This document shows positions 51,101 through 64,000 of a stretch of 64,000 nucleotides of DNA, one piece after another. Every line of letters begins with the position of its first letter. Positions within the stretch are counted from its first letter, which is position 1. A program made the position numbers and the translations under genes. The stretch lies in contig JAYKAV010000900.1 of NCBI GenBank assembly GCA_035582835.1, positions 649,539 to 713,538 of the forward strand, written 5' to 3'. The stretch comes from Phoebastria nigripes (taxonomy: Eukaryota; Chordata; Aves; Procellariiformes; Diomedeidae). Under the pieces are notes generated by a model. It saw only the letters and a list, made by a program, of their open reading frames with translations. It was not told the DNA's origin and did no database searches.

Positions 51101-51476
51101 AATGATTACCTGACCTGCAGTAAGATAGAAGCACTGCTACTTTAGCAAGGCAAACCTTGTCAAGACTTCATGGTATCTTGTCTGATGTTAAAGGTATTTA
51201 CGCACGCGCGCGCGCGCACGTGTGTGTGTGCACAAACTGCATAGCTATACAACAATAAGTATATCACACAGCACTGAGTGAATGGGATGCCACAGGACAA
51301 ACCCAAACGGCTGCACTATCCTACAGCTTCTCCTCAACTCCTTCCTCCTAGCTCAGCATTGACACGGTGAAGAGAAACAGAGACACAGAAGTTACTTGTG
51401 GGAACTAACAAGTGTGCCTGAACCAAGAAAAACGTTCCCTTCTCCCACATAATTCTGTACCTCACATTGGTATATT
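48171..51476. other. AT-rich non-coding DNA with a (CG)/(GT) microsatellite
   Basis: No gene supported. A segment around 50880-50945 (CCAGAAGGGACCTTTTGGG onward) vaguely recalls the tail of an old CR1/L3 copy but is too short to call. The alternating purine-pyrimidine tract at 51200-51234 is listed separately. Confidence 0.55.
51200..51234 (+). repeat. alternating CG/GT purine-pyrimidine tract
   Basis: A 35-base stretch of strict purine-pyrimidine alternation: CA/CG repeats, then (CG)n, then (TG)n, ending GCACA. Such sequence can adopt Z-DNA under supercoiling. It is CpG-rich in an otherwise CpG-poor region, so its persistence is notable. Confidence 0.85.
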
Positions 51477-51610
51477 CATAGAATTATAGAATCATAGAAT
51501 ATCTCAAGTTGAAAGGGACCCATAAGGATCATCAAGTCCAACTCCCTGCTCCTTGCAGGACTACCAAAAACTAAACCATATGACTAAGAGCGTCATCCAG
51601 ACACTCCTTA
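51477..51610 (-). mobile_element. short CR1 3'-end fragment
   Basis: The plus strand begins with three octamer repeats (CATAGAAT, TATAGAAT, CATAGAAT at 51477-51500). It continues with the reverse complement of the CR1 3' UTR and the last codons of ORF2, including CTAAACCATATGACTAAGAG. The same wording, in the other orientation, ends the copy at 10.1-11.06 kb, so both belong to one subfamily. It is truncated after about 134 bases. Confidence 0.92.
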
Positions 51611-51796
51611 TACGCTGTTTCCATCAGATTGGTAGTTATTACAGCAACACTGGCATTGCACTAGCACAAAACTAGCTTTATTCGTACAAATATAGCCCTG
51701 TAAGCCTTCACAATGGAAGGAAGGAATTTATTGTGCATATGCTTTACAAGTTCCACAGAAGCAACAAAAAGAAAGGTTCAGAGAGAGTTTGTCTCT

Positions 51797-51850
51797 CTCT
51801 ATGTATATATATAGCCTATCCATATATATGGCCTATGGATATATATATGT
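51797..51850 (+). repeat. AT-rich inverted/palindromic microsatellite
   Basis: Repeated TATATA blocks separated by GCCTATCC and GGCCTATGGA, with a perfect 12-base palindrome CCATATATATGG at 51820-51831. It could extrude as a cruciform; likely variable. Confidence 0.7.
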
Positions 51851-53064
51851 GCTTTATATCCATTAAAACAAACTGGAAGTGCCCCTAGGAAGTTTGATTT
51901 TTTGATACATGCATTCATGCCAATCACATTTCACTGATTCATGCTAGTTAGTATTATGGACAAGTGCAAGGACTGTAGAACAACTTAACTGTTTTAAACA
52001 TTTCAGTATTCAATTAATAGTATTTTCAACATTCTGTATACTCACATAAAAGATTGAATTTTCTATCTATCAAACATTGCAAATAGGCATGCAAATAGAA
52101 TTAATGAAAGATGATAGAATGTGCGCTAACAGTTATTTGAAAAGCGAGCATAGTACTAATTGTGTAGGCTGGGTTTTTCAAAGAGTGAAAAACTGGTGTA
52201 CAGATTCTCTGGCATTTAACATCTCCATAAGAAGTCACTTTGTTCCCATTGACTCTTGAAGGCGCAGTTGCACATTGAATGTGTAAGCTTGCTACATTGG
52301 ATTTTCCCCATTAGAATCCTCCCCTCCCAAACTCACAAAGTGAGTGGTAGGATTTTCCAACCCACCAGAGATGTCAGCATTCACTGGATATGACTTATAA
52401 AGTATTAATTAGATTTGCATATGCAAGAATGAGAAAAACTTCACTGGATTCATCTATTCAATTGCTTTTTTCTAGAAAAATATTCTTGTTCTACAAATCA
52501 ATGCCCAGGAAAGTGACTAATATAAATACAGTACAGGTAAGAGGGAAACTAAGCAGGTAATAGACTGATATCTGAAAGGTGTCTGACATTGTGCAATGAA
52601 AACACGTACAACAGAAATTGTATCTGAGAAAATTGGATCACTGGGAATCTACCACTTAGAATCTGCACTATCCTGAATCCATACTGTATAATTTCATATT
52701 TCAGCTCCAAATGTGTAATTAGCAAGCCATTTTCTCTCTCTTTTGTGCATTTATATCCTTGGTCTCCAGAAAGAGTTGCCAAAACAAGTGGATTGAAAGA
52801 AATTTTTAAAAAGGAAAAACAGCAAGTTGTACATAAGCCTCACCATTCCATCATTTCCTTTGTGTTGGCCATCTGAAAGATATTATAGGAATGTTTTCTT
52901 ATTCTTTGTTAAAAACCTAGCCTACTTCTGGCACATTGCACACAAATGAAGAACAAAGAAATGGTAAAATGGTAGTAGGCTCAGCACTTTTTCATTTTCA
53001 TTTGTGCTTAGTAACAGAAAATGAATTTGCATCGTAATTTAATAGAATTCTGATTGGAGTCTAC

Positions 53065-53099
53065 TTTTTTTTTTTTTTTTTCTTTTTTTTTTTTCTTTT
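53065..53099 (+). repeat. polypyrimidine (T with two C) tract
   Basis: Thirty-five pyrimidines, mostly T, interrupted by C at 53082 and 53095. It is not next to an exon that I can recognise, and has no A-rich retroposon body attached. Confidence 0.8.
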
Positions 53100-56000
53100 G
53101 GTGCCTGAATAGAAGGGAATAAAATAATTTAGGAACACTAACATGAAACTGAAATCTCAGAGTACTTCTGTTGTCTTTCTCTCCTGATCTCTAGGGCTTA
53201 GGCAGCCTGCAGAACATCTAATAACACTGCCAGAGAAATGTCAGACAAACACAAAATTAGAAGGGGAAAACACTGCATTGATTGATTTTATGACCTCAAT
53301 TTTTACATTGATAAAGGTGGCTAAGAGGACTTCAGAAGGTAGCTTTAAACACAGTTTTATTCCACAAGAATTATTCACTTCATTTGTTTAACAGATGTCT
53401 TTGATAGATATCTATATAGACTGTCCATATAGATTATCTGCAGCTATATAGAAATACAGTTTGTTCTAGCAAGGTGTGAAGAAATCAGCACTCTCCTTTG
53501 AAATTCCTACATATAAGGAAAATTTTCTCTCTATTTCTAATCTGTTTCCAGTTCAGCTAGCATTTTGTTTGAAGGCCATTTCTTATTTTGTTGGGTCTGG
53601 ACTACATTTCCTTTACGTTTTTTGAGAAGAATCTTTCTGAAAGCATTTAATAACTGATATGTGTCTTTCCTTTGCAGATAGACTGCCATGGCTAAAAGGC
53701 TGACTTAAGCAGTGTCACCCTTGAGGCACCTGAGTTACTCTGAAAAACAGAAGATAAGTAAAAACTCATTGCATATCCATAAAAAAGAACGTTCAGATTT
53801 CAGGATATAGCCAGGTATTTACTTAAGGTCCTTCAGATGTTAAGCCCTGTGAAATGTGAATTTTATTTCCCTGATTACAAAAACGGCTCATGAGTTTGAT
53901 AGACTACATGGATGATTAAAAGGATGGATAGAAGACAGTATTTTGGCACAAAATCTATCTTATAAAGGATTACTTCATTATCTTAAGAAAAAAATCCTTA
54001 AGACAAACACTAATCATTGGTTAGCTCCTCAGTGAAATGGAGAAGCTGACACAAAAGCAGACTTCTGCTGGTGCCATTCAGAACAGATGAAGCCAAAGGA
54101 CTCACAGAAGATTCTGAACTGTCCCAAAGCCTGGACAACCGACTCCAAGGTATGGCTGGGGGAAACGTCTCTCGGCCGCTCTGGACTGCAGTTGTACAGA
54201 CTATTTATGACAAAACCCTACCTAGAGAACAAAGCTCTCTGCTCCCTTCTCCCAGGGAAGCAGGCGATGGTAAATTTGCCTCTGCATCTTGAAAGACTAG
54301 TGGCTACGTAATTTACTAGTACAGTAGTAAGAATGACGCCAGAGTTCCACTGTAATGACTTCTGGCATTTGCGCCCACAGAAGGATAGGACCTCATTAGG
54401 TTTATTGTTTAAAGCAAAATCAGTGCAAGGTAGCTTACTGCTACTTTTGTTCCCAGATAACATGTGGGAAGGAATATTCCTGAAAGGAGTAAGAACTTTC
54501 ATTAGATACAAACAGGGTATATAAGAGAAATAAGGCTGAACCAGAAGTCATGATTTTTCTTTACAGACTTTGAGAAGCTTAACTTTTCACTTTAATTAGT
54601 GACATCTTACTGATACTGGCTCAAACTAGAACCCAAACACTAACTTCTGAGGTCAGGGAACATTGCACTGCCCACACATTCTGTTGCTGGAGTCTACATA
54701 AAGGATAAAGAGATCTCTTTGTGCAATGAAAGAAAGATTTACAAATTGACACTAGTGAACAGAAGGCATTCACTGGATGATTTTATCAGCTATCCTGGCA
54801 CGACACTCGCTGTTTCGCTGAGGCTCTGTGCTTACCACTAAGAAAAGCACAAGTCACTGTTTCATATTTTAATGGTACAGTGGGCAGACATTAGGGCTAC
54901 CATAATTATTTAGGTGCACGTGTCACACACGAGCACAACACAAATGTAAACCCCGCTGCAATTCCCGTACATTGGACACTGTTTGCATGGGAGTGGTGGG
55001 ATAGAAATATGGCAGGAGTCTGTTTAAAAAGAAAGGCTGTGGATGGCTGCTTTTCCTCAGGGCACCTGGCAGCATTTTGCCAACTTCCAACTCCACAGCT
55101 CTCTGCCAGCCTCAGCAAGGCAGCTCCAATGCATCTCAAGGATCACATGCATTCCCTCGTGGTTAGGGAAGAGTGCTGCAGAGTGAGTTGGAAAACCAAA
55201 CTGATGTCTGGAAGACAAAGCAGCCTGGGAGAATAGTAACAGCATCCTAGAGAAATCCATGCTTCAGTTTTTAAGGCTGAGCATCTTTAGCTGTTCATGT
55301 TTTTCCACTATGTGTTGTGAACATAACTTTTGCAATAAGCTGCTTATACTTGAACATTATACATGGATTTCCTTTTAATAACGTGACAATATTGTCGTTT
55401 CTACAATAGATGCCATACTGATAATTAGACTTTTAAAGATATCTTCTTCTCTCTCTTGTATTGCTGTCATAAGTTGAATCTGAATTTGCAAGAGGAAAAA
55501 AGTAAAAGATGAATATTGATCCAATAGCGCAAAATAAGTTTATTTCTGCAACTGTGAACATTTCTGTTTTATTCTGTTAGAAATGACATTTTACTGTCTG
55601 TTCTGAAAATCTTTGTATTTTGTCTCTCTGTGGTTTCCAAGCTCTGCTCAGTGAAAAATTTAGGTACTACTTATAACTATCTACAGTATGACACATTAGT
55701 AAGTAAAAGGCACATACAGCTCCCCAATATCCATCTCAAGAGTTCTCTGTTGTTATATTTTCTATTCTCTCTGCACACTTATTTTGCTCTATTTTCCTTT
55801 TATGAAGCTACAGGACTTAGTGCCCAAATACAGTGGAATAGCTTCTTATGTGAAGACAGCTGTAAATAAGGCTCTACTCTCTACTTCCCTCACTAAAAAC
55901 AAAACTCAAAGCCTAACATTTCCTCATCAGCATCAGATAAACAACAAAAAAGATTAAACAGTCCAGTAATATAAAGGTAAGAAAAAGGATAAGAGAGGAA

Positions 56001-56231
56001 GCAACATAAGTAGGCTCCACAGAATTATAGTACAATTCCAAAATGAAAAGTTGTACTGTACAACAATCCCAGGTACAGGGCTTCCTCCCAGCCAAAACCG
56101 GCCATGTTATACTGGTGGTAGGCAGTGAAGAATGCACTTGAGCAATATACTTCTTTATATGGCCAGCTAATAATCTCTTAGGTCTAAATACTGATTAAGC
56201 TACCTGGGATCCTACATAAGTTTCCTCAGGC

Positions 56232-56248
56232 TTTTTTTTTTTTTTTTT
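56232..56248 (+). repeat. poly-T run
   Basis: Seventeen T residues about 260 bases before the minus-strand CR1 tail; no connection to it is evident. Confidence 0.85.
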
Positions 56249-56508
56249 GAGCTTCATGAAAACTCTTTGCATGCATTATTTCAGCTATGTGGGAATAACT
56301 CCTTCTACGGAGGAAAAGGATATTTGAATGGTTTATTTCATATTTGACATTATTATTCTCAAAATGAAATTACTTATATAAACATTTTGAAAAAAATTAC
56401 ACTCATGTTGTAACAACTGGTTTACAATTTTAATAGATTTAGATGTAAAAGGAGACCAACAAACACTAACTCTTTTGGATGGTACATTTTGTACAGCCTT
56501 TTATAAGT

Positions 56509-57458
56509 CATAGAATTATAGAATCATAGAATAGTTTGGGTTGGAAGGGACCTTTAAACGTCATCTAGTCCAACCCTCCTTGAAGTGGGCAGGGACATCT
56601 TCAACTAGATCAGGTTGCTCAGAGCCCTGCCCAGCCTGACCTGGAATGTTTCCAGGGATGGGGCATCTACCACCTCTCTGGGCAACCTCTTCCAGTGTTT
56701 CACCACCCTCAGCGTAAAAAATTTCTTCCTTATATCTAGTCTAAACCTACCCTCTTCTAGTTTAAAGTCATTCCCCCTTGTCCTGTCGCAGCAGGCCCTG
56801 CTAAAAAGTTTGTCCCCATCTTTCTTATAAGCCCCCTTTAAGTACTGATAGGCTGCAATAAGGTCTCCCCGAAGCCTTCTCTTCTCCAGGCTGAACAACC
56901 CCAACTCTCTCAGCCTTTCTTCATAGGAGAGGCATCCCATCCCCTTGATCATTTTTGTGGCCCTCCTCTGGACCCACTCCAACAGCTCCATGTCTTTCTT
57001 ATGCTGAGGGTTCCAGAGCTGGACGCAGTACTCCAGGTGGGGTCTCACCAGAGCAGAATCACCTCCCTCGACCTGCTGGCCACGCTGCTTTTGATGCAGC
57101 CCAGGCTACGGTTGGCCTTCTGGGCTGCGAGCGCACATTGTCAGCTCTTGTCCAGCTTTTCATCCACCAGTACCCCCAAGTCCTTCTCGGCAGGGCTGCT
57201 CTCAATCCCTTCATCCCCCAGCCTGTATTGATACTAGGGGTTGCCCCGACCCAGGTGCAGGACCTTGCACTTGGCCTTGTTGAACCTCATGAGGTTCACA
57301 CAGGCCCACTTCTTGAGCTTGTCCAGGTCCCTCTGCATGGCATCCCCTCCCTCAGGCATGTCAACTGCACCACTCAGCTTGGTGTCATCTGCAAACTTGC
57401 TGAGGGTGCACTCGATCCCACTGTCTGTGTCATCGATGAAGATATTAAACAGTGCTGG
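56509..57458 (-). mobile_element. 5'-truncated CR1 LINE, 3' end intact
   Basis: The plus strand opens with three octamers (CATAGAAT, TATAGAAT, CATAGAAT, 56509-56532), then the reversed CR1 3' UTR and ORF2. Reading minus, ORF2 starts at LFNIFID (near 57440) and contains FADDTKL. It then has C-terminal blocks such as [11 protein letters not shown] and [18 protein letters not shown], ending near 56605. The frame breaks between 57234 and 57048, so it is a pseudogene. It belongs to a different, somewhat older-looking subfamily than the 27.7-kb copy. Confidence 0.95.
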
Positions 57459-60400
57459 TAATGTCACCATTCCATTAAGAAGGAGAATTAATTTTTTCCC
57501 TCTGATCTTTGTATGAAGTCATGGGGTTACTATGGGTACCATGTGCCACATTTGCTTGAAACACAGATGTACATACTTTTATGCTGACAGCATACACTGA
57601 GGAAATTCTAATTAGAGTAACATAAAAAGTCCCCCACAATGCTCTGCTATAAATAAAACCTGATGCATTTATATTTAAAGCATGAAGACTAATAATGCAG
57701 GAGTTCTTTTCTGCAGGGGAAAAAAATAGTCTTTAAAGCTAAATAAACATACTAGGTTAGAAAGAAAAAATCACTGTGAGCAATGCAATATCAGCCTATC
57801 TGCAGTGATTTCATCTGCTGGAGCTAGAAGTAAATGCACTTCCACATTTTTTTATTTAGAAGGAGAACTATTACTGTCGGTCTCAGGTGGCACTGAAATC
57901 TGTTCACAGCTGAAATTATTTACAACATTCATCCATCCACAATGAATCCTTATCCATACTATCTGATTTTCTTGCCTTCTCTAAGCCTCTTTTTGCCTCC
58001 CTGTTTTGCTCAGTTCCTAACTTAAACGCCTGAGTTTGTCCTACTCTTCTTTCTGTGGAGATAGATTGGAACCAGACATCAGGAAACATTCAATGCCATT
58101 TCCATGGTTTGCAAAATGCACAATACCTTGGGGATTATGCAAGATTTACCTAGGATAAACAGATTCCCTAATTAAGATAATCAGTGATATTTTGAAGAGC
58201 TAAAAATATATTTTGACATTGTTTGTGTTCCTGTAAGAATACCATAATCTCAGTGAAATTTTCTCCGTTTGCTTCTCCACACTGGTACTGCAGATATCTG
58301 CAAGAAACCCCTCCTGATCTGGAGAGAGCAAGCTGGAATCCCTGCAGAGGGAACCACTTCAAATTCTGAGGCAAGAGATAAGCAGCTTTGCATATTATTT
58401 TTCAGAGTATAACCCGTATGCTTTCTAGCATTCCCCAATTGTGTTAGAATTCAATATTGATTGAAATTATTGTTCTGACATCTTTTATTTATGAACAGAA
58501 GAGGATATTGTATTTTGGGATTTAAACATTATCTTTTACCTCAATTTTGGAGATTATAGTATGCTTGTGATGCTAAATATAGTTTATCAGATGTTTTCAG
58601 TTTTAACTGCATAATTAGATATGTATATATTATTATCCACAGTTACTAACAGCTCTAATGTAGTGGTATATTCTCTCTGAATGCTGAAATTAAGGAGGAT
58701 TACTGTCAATGCAACAACAGTGTTATCCAATCTCAGTGAATTCCCGTGACTAATACTGTATCAGACAAGCTGACTGCCTAGCTGAGAAATGGCCACTGAG
58801 AAGTGGAAGTGAATATTCAGCAGGGACACTATTCAGCAAATGACAAGCATCAAAGCGATTAAATGTATCTCAAATATTAAGTCACTACCTTTTGCTTCTT
58901 GAATGTTTCTGTACAAGTAAAGGCTACACCTATGAACCAATTGAAAATATTTCAGTACTGAACTAGGCTTCAAATTGTGATATTCCTCAGCCATCTCCTC
59001 AGTAACACGTTGAAATCACCCTTCAGACAGAGACTTTTAGTCAGAATGACTGTAAAACGAACAAATAAATATCTTCCAACTTTGGTTCCTGTGGCCAAAC
59101 TTCTGTTCACTTGTTTGTTGAAATCAGACATGTATAAATAGGTATGTTTTAACATTAATTTTTAGAGTAGACATTCAACATGAGATATTGTTTCATTGAT
59201 TGATAATCAATGCAGATTGACTATCTGCACTACCCCACTCCAGCCTGCCCCCAGAATATTGCTATTTTGTCTTTTGCTAAAAAATCAGTTGTTCATGCTT
59301 GAATGCATGAATTCTGAATGTTATCAGTAATTATCTCTAAATGAACTGGGTGTGTATTAGCTATAGATCAAAACAGATTGACAAATGAAAAAAACACAGC
59401 CTAACGAAAAACTAAGAAAGGATGTGGGGAAAGGTGCTATCTTTTTCACTCAAATGTACACTGTTCCAGAAAAATTAGTTGATAAGTCTTCAAACTTAGA
59501 ATCCTTTCATCTCATCAGGGAACTTTGTTCCTCCAAAGAAAAAAAATTAGTCATCTAATAAAATCCATTGCTTTTTTCCTACAGAGCTTCATTTCTTAGA
59601 CCATCATGACTACAGCATTCCTATCACATAGAAAATTGAAGGAAAATAATTTCCTCAGCACTTCTAATAGCAAGTAATTGCAAACACATTGTATTCTTCT
59701 TTCATTCCACATAAATTTCAGCTTAAGCAATAATGCATATAAGAAGAATGACTTTGAATTGCCCGTGCTTTTGAATTCTTTCCAGAGATTTATTCTGGCC
59801 GAAAACTGAACGAAGTCATGGAAAGGTATCTATTTCAATCTGCGACTATGTTAGGCTCATTATAGATACTGTTAAATTGGATTACGCACAAAGCTGAATT
59901 TAGTGTCCTACATGACAAAACAAATAGCTACAAGTACACCATCAAGAGATTTATTTAAAGGAAGTGCTAGTTAAGAATGAATGCCTTGCTGATGCTAAAT
60001 GTTTCAAGAGGGTGTTACTGGGCAAGAGCACCCAACAGTAAATATGTCAGGGGAGTCCTATTTTGAATGATTAATATTATAGAAAGGCTCACCCAAGATA
60101 TTCAGAAAACAAATTATGAAATTAAATGTTATATCTAGAACAGATTGAAAAGATGAAGAACACAGAAAGAGAATACAGAGACTTTTGGAAATATTAAAAT
60201 ATTTTCTTGATATTTTTAGAAAATCACACTGTTGTCTGAAACATTTTTCTCATCTCATGACTTCATTGGGTCAATCTGGCTTCTTTTTGTCTTAATATAA
60301 TTTGGACTACTGACACAACACAAATAAACACCAAGAAACCTCTGCAAATGAATTTTTTTCTTCTCTAATAAAATCTGTTTAGTTTCCTCAGGGTAAATCT

Positions 60401-63400
60401 TCACCAAATATCCAATCATGATACAACTTCCATAGGGGACCTTCTCTACTATTGTCATTCTTTGCACTTGAAAGGAATTCCTTCCCTCTGGCCCTGCTTC
60501 TCAAATTCCTGCTGACCAGCATCCTATGACTGACCACAATCAAAAGAGATTTACGCAATTTTCCCAACATTTTTCCTCACGTGCAAGCAGTTCTCTCTCT
60601 TTCATATTGCCCCACCATCAGTTCTTTCAGATACGACTGTGTTTATGAGAAAGACATGAGATAGGAAACAAAGAAAACAGACCATNCAAATGCTTAAATT
60701 CTTTCTTGTTAATTTTTTTCAAGAACAAAGTGCATGGAGTTCATTAGCAGCTTTAGAAAGTGGTAGAAGCTGAAGCAGTAGACAAGAGGCATAAGGAGGC
60801 AGAGAAAAGCAACAAGCTGGGTGGGGGTATTGAAGCACAAGCAGGTTTATGGGGCAGGGGACAGACTCAGGGAGGTCACAGCCTGACATCCAGTCGGGTT
60901 GCCAATGTCTGTGGCTCTGTACTACAAGCCTCATCACACTCATTTTCTGAAATTTCTCCTCGTAGAGGCATGCAACTACATCCCTGCTAGCTACCCCGCC
61001 TCCTGTATTTCTTTCTCTTCTTCACTGAAGAAAAGAAGATGAGGATAAATTAAAAGAACAGTTGTTCATTTCTAAGCGTTATGCTTTAAAAGCCACTCAC
61101 TTTTGCAAGGCACTTTACAGCACTCTTGCAGCATTCAAAAGCAGAATATCCTGCATTTAGCAGCAGTAGTAAAGACAGTTTCTGGAATCAGCTTGTGACA
61201 TTCAAAGGGTTTATCATCTCTGTGGCTCTTCGATCCTTCCCAGGATCGAACTTCCCAGTGTGATGCCCTTCTGTACAAAAAGGTTAATTAATCAATACTT
61301 ACAGTATACTTTGACAGCTCGTGCTGGAAAAAGACTGCACAAATGCCAATATTATTCCATGGTGAAGCAGGCATTTTAAGAATGCACACATGAGACAGCA
61401 TCAGGTAGTGGTGTTATACAGCTTAGCTTCATTTAAAAAATCTACCAAGAAACCATAAAATACAACCGTGCATAGCAAGAAGCATATTACTAAGCATGCT
61501 AAAGCAAATGCTATATTGGCAACCTAAATTGTTTCTAAACAGGCAAAAAATGACAGAAAGGGAACCCTACACGTCAAGTTAGTAACTACTTCTTTTGTGA
61601 AGTATGAGACCCCAGACTCTATACTGCTTAGAAAACCTTTCCCCTTTTTGTAGCATGCATTATAAGCCAATCACATCATTGAAATAAAAAATCAATCTCA
61701 GAACTTTGTCTCCTATTAAGCTGGTTTTTTCTGTATTGTATTATTTAATTCATGTTTTTTCTGCAAAAAATTTAAACAGTGGAAACATTGTTACTTAGAA
61801 TTCAACATCAGCAAAATTTTAAGGTATTGTTTCACACTAAATGCTGTCATTAAATAGTTTTTGTTTTTTAATATATCATTGTACATAAGTAGTAAGGTCA
61901 TGAATAAAGCAGTATTTCTGAGTTTTAATATGTGTTATGTAAAGTCAGAATGTAATAGTTGTCATAAAATGTGCTACTTTCACTGGTGTATTGTAAAACA
62001 AAACCAAAATAACAACAAATTAGAACAATTAAAAGAAAAATATAAAAAAAATCATTAAAATGAAAAATCAAAACATTATAAAGGTTTCTAGAAGATTCAA
62101 AGTTTTACTATTTCTTTTTCAAAGAAAACTAAAGCAACCATTTCTTATTCTAATTTTGAGCAATAAATGACTATCAGACTTTCCTGTGGTTCAAGAATAC
62201 TGAATTCTGCTACAATCAAATCATCCTGTCACTCCATGCAGAATCTCACTCCCTGAGAAGGATTTAGGCCTATGTCTATCATTTTAACCAAGAGGACTTA
62301 CTGATCTATTTAATGAAATGTTTATTTGACAATTTCTTGAATATTGTAGGAGGATTACATTAGCTTAGCATGTCATATGGAAAGGATATGCAGAAATGGC
62401 CATGAATATTGAACTTTGGTGTATTGCTGAATTTTATACAGTTCAAAGATCATTTTTTTAATTACTGGCTGAATGATTGGTAAATGAACACTGAAGAGGG
62501 CACGAGAGGACTGTAAAAATAAAATTATAATAATACTTAGAATAATAAAAAATATTTTATCTTCATTTATTGTTAAAGCAAACAAAAAAGAAACAAACAA
62601 ACCCTCAATATTTCCTCTGTGAGGAACAGTGAGTTGTCTACAGTATTCATGTCTAGGCAGTAGAAATTAATGTTTATCTGCACTCATTTCTCTTCAGCAT
62701 TTAAAGAGAAGTGGAAGCATTCTTTAAATTGAAATCATAGTAGTCTGAATGCCTAAGTATGCTGAGGGGCAGATAAAAGCCCCCATTCTGCAAACAGTTG
62801 TTCATGAGTACTGCAAGGCATATGAGTAGTCCCATTAGGCTACGCAGTGGGAGCATCTGCACACGTCAAGTCACTGAAGCCTGTGTTGGTGTGGTTTGAA
62901 CAGGAATGGCCCAAGTCCCTGACCGTGTTGAATCAGCTTTCCAAATAAAATGATTCAGAGAGCTATGAAAAAGATTAACAAATTACACCACATCTACACA
63001 ATCTCATGACATAAGCTGTTTATGCTGTTTTCCCCTCCTTTAGTAAGAGATATTTTAGCAGGCAGTTAAAATACTCTTGCAAGAATTCTCTCACAAAACG
63101 TCCAGCCTGTTCTGCCAACACTGTATCTGTTGCTTCAGCTGTATTCATTATTACTCTACAAAAATACTGAGGCAGCAAAATTTAAGTCATGTCTGAAGTA
63201 GAGTATTGTCTCATCCTGTCTGTTTCCTTAGAAACAACAATGATAAATGAGGCACCTGCAGCCCATGTTTCATGTGATATTGCTTAAAGCAGCAGCAAAC
63301 CCCCAAGAGCATTTTTAATTACAAAGCTTCTTGGTCTATACAATAAACCTACTTTTTTCCATACACATGACTCTACAATAAACAGTGACTGTGTTTAGGT

Positions 63401-64000
63401 TTCCTCTAACTTTCCAGGCAACAGAATTGCTACGATTTTTTTGAGATCTCCATCATCTGAGGCAAGCCTTATATATATAGCAAGGAGAGTGTCCAAGGCT
63501 ACAGTAATAGCTTTATCTCATGAAGTCATACTGTAACTGCCTGAGATAAAAAGCTCATTTTTCCCATTTCTTGCAAGGGCTCTTTCAAAAAGTTTTGACT
63601 GGCAGCTAAAATAACAAGCAAACATGAAAACACCGTGACCCTGTTCCTTCTGGAGCAGCTACAGAAGCATTCACCACCAGGAGCACATACCAGAGGAGCT
63701 GTCAGAGGCTGGGGGTAGTGTGTAATATAATTTGATATACAATGCAAGTATTAATATATGGTATGCTACTTTAGGAACAGACGGGTCTCTACATACACTT
63801 TGTTGCAAGACACTGAAAGTGAAAAAACAAAGGAGTAAGTCACCAACGATACACCCTTATTACTATCCTGCACACTGGGAGGCATTGTACCACATCTGCC
63901 TTATGCCACAAAGAGTCTTCCTCAGAACCTGCCAGTTCAAATTTTCCTCCTTTCTTCATGTATTCCCATTCTACATACCTATTTTGGCTTAACAACTTGT
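57459..64000. other. AT-rich non-coding DNA (far upstream TRPM3 side)
   Basis: No gene, RNA gene or transposon recognised to the end of the window. Open frames are all under 90 codons. One ambiguous base lies at about 60686. A slightly GC-richer stretch around 60740-61010 remains unidentified. Confidence 0.6.

Larger units (their letters stand above)
51611..56508. other. AT-rich non-coding DNA
   Basis: No exon, RNA gene or transposon recognised. Simple sequence includes an AT-rich partial palindrome at 51797-51850, a 35-base T/C tract at 53065-53099 and a 17-base T run at 56232-56248. Open frames of 60-97 codons occur on both strands in 54.0-55.3 kb, with no recognisable domain. Confidence 0.6.

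Noticed and set aside
54071..54524. Cluster of overlapping 60-97 codon frames on both strands near 54.1-54.5 kb
   Set aside because: Mutually overlapping frames with no domain, acceptor/donor pair or neighbour that would support an exon.
1..64000. CRISPR arrays, bacterial operons, tRNA or rRNA genes, or a novel defence-type system
   Set aside because: Nothing of this kind is visible; the window is vertebrate intronic/intergenic DNA with mobile elements and one exon.

Overview
This is vertebrate, very probably bird, nuclear DNA. The window is AT-rich, contains no operon-like or densely coding stretch, and is scattered with CR1 LINE fragments ending in tandem ATTCTATG-type octamers, the hallmark of avian CR1. 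It also carries copies of an endogenous-retrovirus LTR of a type common in birds. Single ambiguous bases (n) occur at about a dozen places.

The only host protein-coding sequence I can support is one exon on the minus strand at 26192-26281, inside a CpG island at about 26.10-26.87 kb. Its 30 codons and splice donor match the N-terminus of TRPM3 alpha-type isoforms, a TRP-family cation channel. Higher coordinates are therefore upstream: distal promoter, or intron 1 for transcripts that start at the other TRPM3 first exon. Lower coordinates are the following intron. TRPM3 lies on human chromosome 9, whose avian counterpart is largely chromosome Z, so a Z-linked locus is likely but inferred.

The rest is intronic or intergenic DNA with mobile elements. 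From left to right: a degraded minus-strand CR1 joined 5'-to-5' to a plus-strand CR1 (9.5-11.06 kb); a small CR1 tail (15.2 kb); a two-LTR, non-autonomous ERVK-like element with a Lys1,2-type primer-binding site, a roughly 48-bp tandem repeat and a polypurine tract (20.62-23.22 kb); the TRPM3 exon and island; a well-preserved 5'-truncated CR1 with one in-frame stop (27.69-28.98 kb); a minus-strand solo LTR of the same family (32.05-32.63 kb); a CR1 tail of the same subfamily as the 27.7-kb copy (33.79-34.24 kb); an endonuclease/linker fragment of CR1 lacking its 3' end (42.74-43.79 kb); a very old CR1/L3-like copy (about 46.15-48.17 kb); and two minus-strand CR1 copies (51.48-51.61 and 56.51-57.46 kb). 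Between these I see only unique AT-rich sequence, microsatellites and homopolymers.

I found no convincing undescribed gene system. The most useful observations are the TRPM3 alternative first exon with its shifted start, the inverted LTRs that bracket it, and the internal structure of the ERVK-like element.
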